64,000 nt of DNA from Litoreibacter ponti (GTDB lineage: Bacteria > Pseudomonadota > Alphaproteobacteria > Rhodobacterales > Rhodobacteraceae): assembly GCF_003054285.1 (NCBI RefSeq), contig NZ_QBKS01000001.1, forward strand, positions 1,860,001 through 1,924,000. Direction: 5' to 3'. Below, piece after piece: positions 59,211 through 64,000 of the stretch. Below the pieces are notes generated by a model. The model had not been told where the DNA came from. It saw nothing but the letters and a program-made list of their open reading frames with translations, and searched no databases. Positions within the stretch are counted from its first letter, which is position 1. The number at the start of each line of letters is the position of its first letter. Made by a program: the position numbers and the translations under genes.

Positions 59211-61334
59211 CTATGGTTTGCGGCTCAGATCACGGTGGCGCTCCAGCGACGCCACGTCGCTATCGGCTTCGATCGCGGTCATGACAGCATGCAGATGCTC
59301 CGCATCTCGCACATCTACATCGACTAAAAGCTGAAAATAGTCCGGTTTTCTGTCAATAAAGTGAAGATCACTGATATTTGCTTTTTGCTCGCCGATCAGC
59401 GTGCAGATCCGGCCCAGCACGCCGAAGCTGTTTCCGATGGTGATCGACAGCGTCACGGCGTTGGTGGCGGCGTGCCGACCTGCGTGCCAGTGCACGTCGA
59501 GCCACCGCTCCGGCTGGTCTTCGAATTCCACCAGCGCGTCGCAGGCAATGCCGTGCAGATAGACGCCGTCGCCGCGGTGCTTGATGCCCACGATGCGCTC
59601 TCCCGGGACCGCAAGGCAGCAGGCGGCGCGCTTGACCTGCGCGCCCTCGGGCAGACCCACCACCGGGCGGGCCGCGTCAACCTCGTCGCCGGTGACCTTC
59701 TCCATCAGCTCGGGGTAGAGCGCGGCGATGACCTCACGCGCGGAAATCTCGGTGGAGCCCACATATTCCAGCAGCTGCGAGCCGTCCTGCAGCGACAGCT
59801 CCTTGGCGGCGATATCGAGCGCCTTGTCGGAGGCCTTCTTGCCGATATGCTCGAACGCCACCCGGGTCAGCTCGCGGCCCAGTTTGATGTAGCGGTCGCG
59901 GTGCTCTTCGCGCAGGGATTTGCGGATCGCGGACTTTGCCCGGCCGGTCACCGCGATGTCGATCCAGGTCGGCTGCGGTTTTTGGCCTTCCGCGGTGATG
60001 ATCTCCACCGACTGACCGTTGCGCAGTCGCGTCCACAACGGCACCCGCAGCCCGTCGACCTTGGCGCCCACGCAGCTGTGCCCGATCCGCGTGTGGATCG
60101 CATAGGCGTAGTCCAGCGGCGTCGCCCCGCGCGGCAGCTTGATCACATCACCCTTGGGCGTGAAGCAAAACACCTGGTCGGAATACATCTCGAGCTTCAC
60201 ATGCTCGAGGAACTCGTCGCTGTCGTCGCCCTGATCGAGCCGCTCGGTCAGCGTGGTGACCCAGGCAGAAGGGTCGACCGCAAACGGGTTCGAGACCCTC
60301 TCGCCGTCGCGGTAGGCCCAATGCGCCGCCACACCGGCTTCGGCCACATCGTGCATCTGCCGTGTGCGGATCTGGATTTCCACCCGCTTGCCATCGCGGC
60401 CCGACACGGTCGTGTGCAGCGAGCGGTAGCCGTTGGATTTGGGCTGGCTGATATAGTCCTTGAAGCGGCCGGGCACCGCGCTCCAGCGGCGGTGCAGCAC
60501 GCCCAGCATCCGGTAGCATTCGTCCTCGGTGTCGACGATGACGCGGAAGCCGTAGATGTCAGACAGGCGGGAGAAGCCCTGTTTCTTCTCTTCCATCTTG
60601 CGCCAGATCGAGAACGGCTTCTTGGCGCGCCCGTAGACCTCGCCCGGGATGCCCGCGCGCTCCATCTCGGTGCGGATGTCCTCGGTAATCTTGGGCACCA
60701 CGTTGCCGGTCTCTTTTTGCAGCGTGATGAAGCGGCGGATGATCGAGGCGCGCGCCTCCGGGTTCAGCACCCGGAACGCCAAATCCTCCAGCTCTTCGCG
60801 CATCCAGTGCATACCCATGCGTCCCGCGAGCGGCGCGTAGATATCCATCGTCTCGCGCGATTTCTGCACCTGCTTTTCCGGCTTCATATGCTTGATGGTG
60901 CGCATATTGTGCAGGCGGTCGGCGAGCTTCACGAGGATCACCCGCAGGTCCTTCGACATCGCCATGAACAGCTTGCGGAAGTTCTCCGCCTGCTTGCTCT
61001 CGGTCGAGGCCAGTTCCAGGTTGGTCAGCTTGGTAACACCATTGACCAGCTCAGCGATGTCCTCGCCGAACCGGTCCGAGACCTCACCGTAGGTGGATTT
61101 GGTGTCCTCGATCGTGTCGTGCAGCAGGGCGGTGATAATCGTGGCATCATCCAGCCGCTGCTCGGACAGCAGGGCGGCGACTTCCACGGGATGGGTGAAA
61201 TACGGCTCGCCCGAGTGGCGCGTCTGGCCCTCGTGCATCTGCTGGCCGTAAGCATAGGCCGCGCGGATCAGCGTGTCGTTGGTGTGGGGATTGTAGGCGC
61301 GGACCAGCGTAATCAGGTCACTGTCGGAAATCAT
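59211..61334 (-). CDS. rsh: Bifunctional (p)ppGpp synthetase/hydrolase Rsh
   Basis: 707 residues, single RelA/SpoT homologue of alphaproteobacteria. Domains in order: HD hydrolase (His72-Asp73 in ALLHDTIEDT, with THPVEVAALL before), synthetase (YGFRVIVDTEDECY, QPKSNGYRSLHTTV), TGS (FCFTPKGDVIKLPRGATPLDYAY), zinc/helical region and C-terminal ACT. Intact HD suggests it both makes and degrades (p)ppGpp. Directly follows rpoZ, the classical rpoZ-spoT pair. Confidence 0.97.
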   Translation of the reverse strand: MISDSDLITLVRAYNPHTNDTLIRAAYAYGQQMHEGQTRHSGEPYFTHPVEVAALLSEQRLDDATIITALLHDTIEDTKSTYGEVSDRFGEDIAELVNGVTKLTNLELASTESKQAENFRKLFMAMSKDLRVILVKLADRLHNMRTIKHMKPEKQVQKSRETMDIYAPLAGRMGMHWMREELEDLAFRVLNPEARASIIRRFITLQKETGNVVPKITEDIRTEMERAGIPGEVYGRAKKPFSIWRKMEEKKQGFSRLSDIYGFRVIVDTEDECYRMLGVLHRRWSAVPGRFKDYISQPKSNGYRSLHTTVSGRDGKRVEIQIRTRQMHDVAEAGVAAHWAYRDGERVSNPFAVDPSAWVTTLTERLDQGDDSDEFLEHVKLEMYSDQVFCFTPKGDVIKLPRGATPLDYAYAIHTRIGHSCVGAKVDGLRVPLWTRLRNGQSVEIITAEGQKPQPTWIDIAVTGRAKSAIRKSLREEHRDRYIKLGRELTRVAFEHIGKKASDKALDIAAKELSLQDGSQLLEYVGSTEISAREVIAALYPELMEKVTGDEVDAARPVVGLPEGAQVKRAACCLAVPGERIVGIKHRGDGVYLHGIACDALVEFEDQPERWLDVHWHAGRHAATNAVTLSITIGNSFGVLGRICTLIGEQKANISDLHFIDRKPDYFQLLVDVDVRDAEHLHAVMTAIEADSDVASLERHRDLSRKP

Positions 61335-61355
61335 TCACCGGTCCGCCGCCTAAAA

Positions 61356-61709
61356 TTACTTTTGCTCTTGGGCTTCCATCAAAGCGCGCAGCAGCTTTTC
61401 CTCGGACATGTCGTCCTCGGCCGGCTTGTCCTGCTCGACGCCCATCAGCAGCGCCATCGCATCTTCTTCCGGCTCGTCGACCTCGATCTGGGTCTGGTTG
61501 CTTTCGATCATGCGCTCGCGCAGCTCGTCGGCGGTCTGGGTCTCGTCGGCGATCTCGCGCAGGGACACGACGGGGTTCTTGTCGTTGTCACGATCCACGG
61601 TGATCGCGGAGCCGGCAGAGATCTCGCGGGCGCGATGCGAGGCGAGCATCACCAGATCAAAGCGGTTCGGAACCTTGTCAACGCAGTCTTCAACCGTCAC
61701 GCGGGCCAT
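61356..61709 (-). CDS. rpoZ: RNA polymerase omega subunit
   Basis: 117 residues. Chaperone-like subunit for beta' and part of the (p)ppGpp site 1. N-terminal ARVTVEDCVDKVPNRFDLVMLASHRARE is the conserved core; the C-terminus is acidic. 21 bases upstream of rsh, so the target and the maker of ppGpp are co-expressed. Confidence 0.97.
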   Translation of the reverse strand: MARVTVEDCVDKVPNRFDLVMLASHRAREISAGSAITVDRDNDKNPVVSLREIADETQTADELRERMIESNQTQIEVDEPEEDAMALLMGVEQDKPAEDDMSEEKLLRALMEAQEQK

Positions 61710-61790
61710 AATGGACTCCAGTCATAGCAGGGATTTGTCAGGAGCTTCATGTAGGCCCTTGACACGCCAAGCACAACCACAATCGCGCAG

Positions 61791-62378
61791 CTACAGGGGC
61801 AAAACCGGGGCTTTTTCGGCCTCTGGCAGGGCCGCGAGCATCTCCTGCACGGTTTGGCCCAGCACCGGGTGCCGCCAATCGGGGTCAATATCGGCCATGG
61901 GAATCAGCACGAAGGCCCGGTCCTGCAGGCGCGGATGGGGCAGGATCAGCGTCTCGGGGGCCTGTGTCATCTGCCGGTCCAGCGGCAGGTCGTGCCACAC
62001 CTGAAATCTCATGCGATCGGGAAGAATCGCAGCGCCATAGGCGATCAGATCAAGGTCCACCGTGCGGGCGCCCCAGCGCGCATCCCGGGTGCGCTCGAAG
62101 CTTGCCTCTACGTCATGCAAATGCGCCAGAAGCGCCTCGGCGGACAGGACCGTCTCAACCGCGATCACCGCGTTGACGAAGTCGGGCCCGCTGCCGCTCG
62201 GGAAGGCCGGTGTGCGAAAAAGGCGACTTTCCGCCAATAGGTTAACGGATTCGCAAGGAATGGCGCGTTTTGCTGCCTGCACGGTTTTTTCTGGGCGTCC
62301 GGCGCTTGACGGGACGTTCCCGCCTAGCGCAACATAGGCAATTGTCAGACCTTTGTGATTTTGCTTGGGTTGCCGCAT
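61791..62378 (-). CDS. folK: HPPK, folate pathway pyrophosphokinase
   Basis: 195 residues. 2-amino-4-hydroxy-6-hydroxymethyl-7,8-dihydropteridine pyrophosphokinase. Seen: ALGGNVPSSAG near 17, the pterin/ATP site RWGARTVDLDLIAYG with the Mg-binding Asp pair, and LPHPRLQDRAFVLIPMADI. 81 bases separate it from rpoZ; divergent from the NYN gene. Confidence 0.95.
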   Translation of the reverse strand: MRQPKQNHKGLTIAYVALGGNVPSSAGRPEKTVQAAKRAIPCESVNLLAESRLFRTPAFPSGSGPDFVNAVIAVETVLSAEALLAHLHDVEASFERTRDARWGARTVDLDLIAYGAAILPDRMRFQVWHDLPLDRQMTQAPETLILPHPRLQDRAFVLIPMADIDPDWRHPVLGQTVQEMLAALPEAEKAPVLPL

Positions 62379-62474
62379 AAGTATTTTTCCTTATGTAGTT
62401 CCAAGCGCGTCTCGCCTGCGCCCGTCACTCCGGGGATCATTATTGGCCTGGCACGCATATCGGAAGGACATTTT

Positions 62475-63059
62475 ATGTTTTACAAAGACGAACGGCTGGC
62501 GCTTTTCATAGACGGGTCGAACCTATACGCCGCTGCCAAGTCTCTGGGCTTCGACATTGACTACAAGCTCCTGAGGCACGAATTCATGCGTCGCGGCAAG
62601 ATGCTGCGCGCGTTCTACTACACCGCCCTGCTGGAAAATGACGACTACTCGCCCATTCGCCCGCTGGTCGACTGGCTCCACTACAACGGCTTCACGATGG
62701 TGACCAAGCCTGCCAAGGAGTACACCGACCGCGAAGGCCGCCGTAAGGTGAAGGGCAACATGGATATCGAGCTGACCGTCGACGCGATGGAACTCGCCCC
62801 CCATGTGGACCACATCGTGATCTTCTCGGGCGACGGCGATTTCCGCCCGCTGGTCGAGGCGATCCAGCGCAAGGGCGTGCGGGTCTCGGTGGTCTCCACC
62901 ATCCGCTCCAACCCGCCGATGATCTCCGATGAGCTGCGCCGACAGGCCGACAATTTCATCGAACTTGACGAGCTGCGCGATGTGATCGGCCGACCGCCCC
63001 GCGACGACCAGGCGGGCTTCACCCCGCAGTCGCGACGCTCGACCGAAGAAGTCGACTGA
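62475..63059 (+). CDS. NYN-domain protein (LabA/DUF88 family)
   Basis: 194 residues from the ATG at 62475-62477 with GGAAGG upstream. PIN-like nuclease fold: Asp13 in LFIDGSNLY, NMDIELTVDAM and SGDGDFRPLV provide the acidic metal site; IAS-type HxxxSTI segment SVVSTIRSNPPMISDELRRQAD follows. Likely an RNase or RNA-binding regulator; ends at a strong terminator. Confidence 0.9.
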   Translation: MFYKDERLALFIDGSNLYAAAKSLGFDIDYKLLRHEFMRRGKMLRAFYYTALLENDDYSPIRPLVDWLHYNGFTMVTKPAKEYTDREGRRKVKGNMDIELTVDAMELAPHVDHIVIFSGDGDFRPLVEAIQRKGVRVSVVSTIRSNPPMISDELRRQADNFIELDELRDVIGRPPRDDQAGFTPQSRRSTEEVD

Positions 63060-63065
63060 GACACC

Positions 63066-63098
63066 AAACGCCGGGGCCAACGCTCCGGCGTTTTTCGT
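63066..63098 (+). terminator. Terminator after the NYN gene
   Basis: AAACGCCGG (63066-63074) pairs with CCGGCGTTT (63085-63093), then TTCGTTTTG. Perfect 9-bp stem with T-rich tail, seven bases past the stop codon. Confidence 0.88.
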
Positions 63099-63143
63099 TT
63101 TGCGACCGTTGCGACGGACAGGCTCGCTGGATAGCGTCCCTTT

Positions 63144-63854
63144 ATGGACCTGTTCGGCGACGCCCTTTTGTCTTTCCACCGAGGGCAGTCAGATGCGCCC
63201 CTGAAACTGACCCGTGACGACGGCTGGGAAGACACGCACAGCCCCGGCCTGTACTTCGAGCCCGAGCCATTTGCGTTCGAACGCGATGCCTTGGCGCTTC
63301 TCGACGGCCCGACGCTCGACGTGGGCTGCGGCGCGGGCCGCCATCTGAAGTGGTTCGCCGCACAGGGGCTCGACGCCCATGGCGTCGATATCTCCGAAGG
63401 GGCAATTCAGGTCTGCCGCGAGCGAGGGCTACAAAATGTCGGGGTCTTCGACGTCATGTCCGGGAACCCGCCAAATCTCAGTTTCCGCCCGACGAATATC
63501 TGCCTCTTCGGCAATAATGTCGGAATTGGCGGCAGCTTCGATGGAAGCGCCACGCTCTTTCGCAACCTCCGTCGGATCAGCCCGGAATGCGGCCACCTTG
63601 TCCTGACGGGTCTCGACATCCGCCAAACGGACAACCCGCGCCACATCGCATATCAGGAAAACAACCTCGCCGCAGGCAGGCGTCGTGGCGAAATGAAACT
63701 GCGCGTGTCCTACGAAGAAAGAACCGGCGCGGAATTTCCGTGGTATCACCCCGAACCCCATGAGATCGAAGAGCTTGCCGCTCTAACAGGGTGGCAGGTG
63801 CAGCGCTTGGAGCGGTGCGGCAATTTCTTCTGGTCGTCCTTGCGCCGCAGCTAA
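63144..63854 (+). CDS. Class I SAM-dependent methyltransferase
   Basis: 236 residues. Motif I LDVGCGAGRH at 58-67 and the acidic post-I residue in GVDISEGAI identify the SAM fold; VLTGLDI is a late strand. Substrate unknown. Codon use around 63400-63700 looks slightly less biased than the flanks. Stands alone after the NYN terminator. Confidence 0.82.
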   Translation: MDLFGDALLSFHRGQSDAPLKLTRDDGWEDTHSPGLYFEPEPFAFERDALALLDGPTLDVGCGAGRHLKWFAAQGLDAHGVDISEGAIQVCRERGLQNVGVFDVMSGNPPNLSFRPTNICLFGNNVGIGGSFDGSATLFRNLRRISPECGHLVLTGLDIRQTDNPRHIAYQENNLAAGRRRGEMKLRVSYEERTGAEFPWYHPEPHEIEELAALTGWQVQRLERCGNFFWSSLRRS

Positions 63855-63863
63855 AGGCCCGCC

Positions 63864-64000
63864 TCAGACCTCCCGGTCGTAGGTGATCCACATTGTGCGC
63901 GTCGCCAGCCGGTCATACAGCCCCCGCGCCCGGTAATTGTCATCCGCGGTGATCCAGCGGATCACCGACCAGCCCTCCGCCTGTGCCAGATCGTCAATCG
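63864..64000 (-). CDS. GNAT-family acetyltransferase, C-terminal part
   Basis: Open from the right window edge to TGA at 63864-63866, giving the last 45 residues. The segment GWSVIRWITADDNYRARGLY followed by DRLA is the typical end of a GNAT fold (acetyl-CoA-binding helix and last strands). Start lies outside the window. Convergent with the methyltransferase gene at a 9-base gap. Confidence 0.75.
   Translation of the reverse strand, partial: IDDLAQAEGWSVIRWITADDNYRARGLYDRLATRTMWITYDREV

Overview
The window is a GC-rich, gene-dense chromosomal segment of an alphaproteobacterium, most likely of the Rhodobacteraceae (Roseobacter group). I infer this from the gene content and order: pckA next to chvI-chvG-hprK-rapZ and a permease-less PTS, an ethylmalonyl-CoA pathway enzyme (Mcd), HIG1 plus PduO-type adenosyltransferase ahead of etfBA and a 3-hydroxyacyl-CoA dehydrogenase, the acpS-lepB-rnc-era-recO block, and rpoZ-rsh. 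I see no rRNA, CRISPR array, prophage or intact insertion sequence; one tRNA (Trp, CCA) is present.

Region 1 (1-27.6 kb, almost all minus strand) is the transcription/translation supercluster in its usual order: tuf, tRNA-Trp, secE, nusG, rplK, rplA, rplJ, rplL, rpoB, rpoC (rpoC runs off the left edge). It is interrupted at several places. Between rplA and rplJ sits a four-gene cassette of three LicD-family phosphotransferase paralogues and a TagD-like glycerol-3-phosphate cytidylyltransferase. Between nusG and secE sit an MDR oxidoreductase and rsgA. Between secE and tuf lie small secreted or membrane proteins, an esterase, a degraded-looking 0.9 kb stretch, a complete UgpBAEC glycerol-3-phosphate importer and an AT-rich HEPN/AbiU2-like gene. 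Glycerol-3-phosphate import plus CTP activation plus LicD transferases suggests a glycerol-phosphate decoration pathway for a surface glycan; this is the most unusual content of the window.

Region 2 (27.7-38.4 kb) holds a lipoprotein, a cytochrome P450, parC, an SH3 protein, an SDR, HIG1, a cobalamin adenosyltransferase, etfB-etfA with a strong terminator, a DUF6473-like protein and a 3-hydroxybutyryl-CoA dehydrogenase.

Region 3 (38.4-46.3 kb) is the carbon-control block: on the minus strand chvI, chvG, hprK, rapZ, EIIA(Man), HPr and an acyltransferase; divergently pckA, preceded by a LacI-type palindrome resembling the CceR operator, with a DUF3859 secreted protein coupled to its stop codon.

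Region 4 (46.3-51.9 kb) contains a TauE/SafE permease, mcd, an NAD-dependent reductase, an aldehyde dehydrogenase and a META-domain protein.

Region 5 (51.9-61.7 kb, minus strand) is a long housekeeping run of overlapping genes transcribed rpoZ, rsh, DUF2062, pdxJ, two LysE exporters, a secreted protein, acpS, lepB, rnc, era, DUF1491, recO. Region 6 (61.8-64 kb) has folK, a NYN-domain protein, a methyltransferase and the C-terminal end of a GNAT acetyltransferase.
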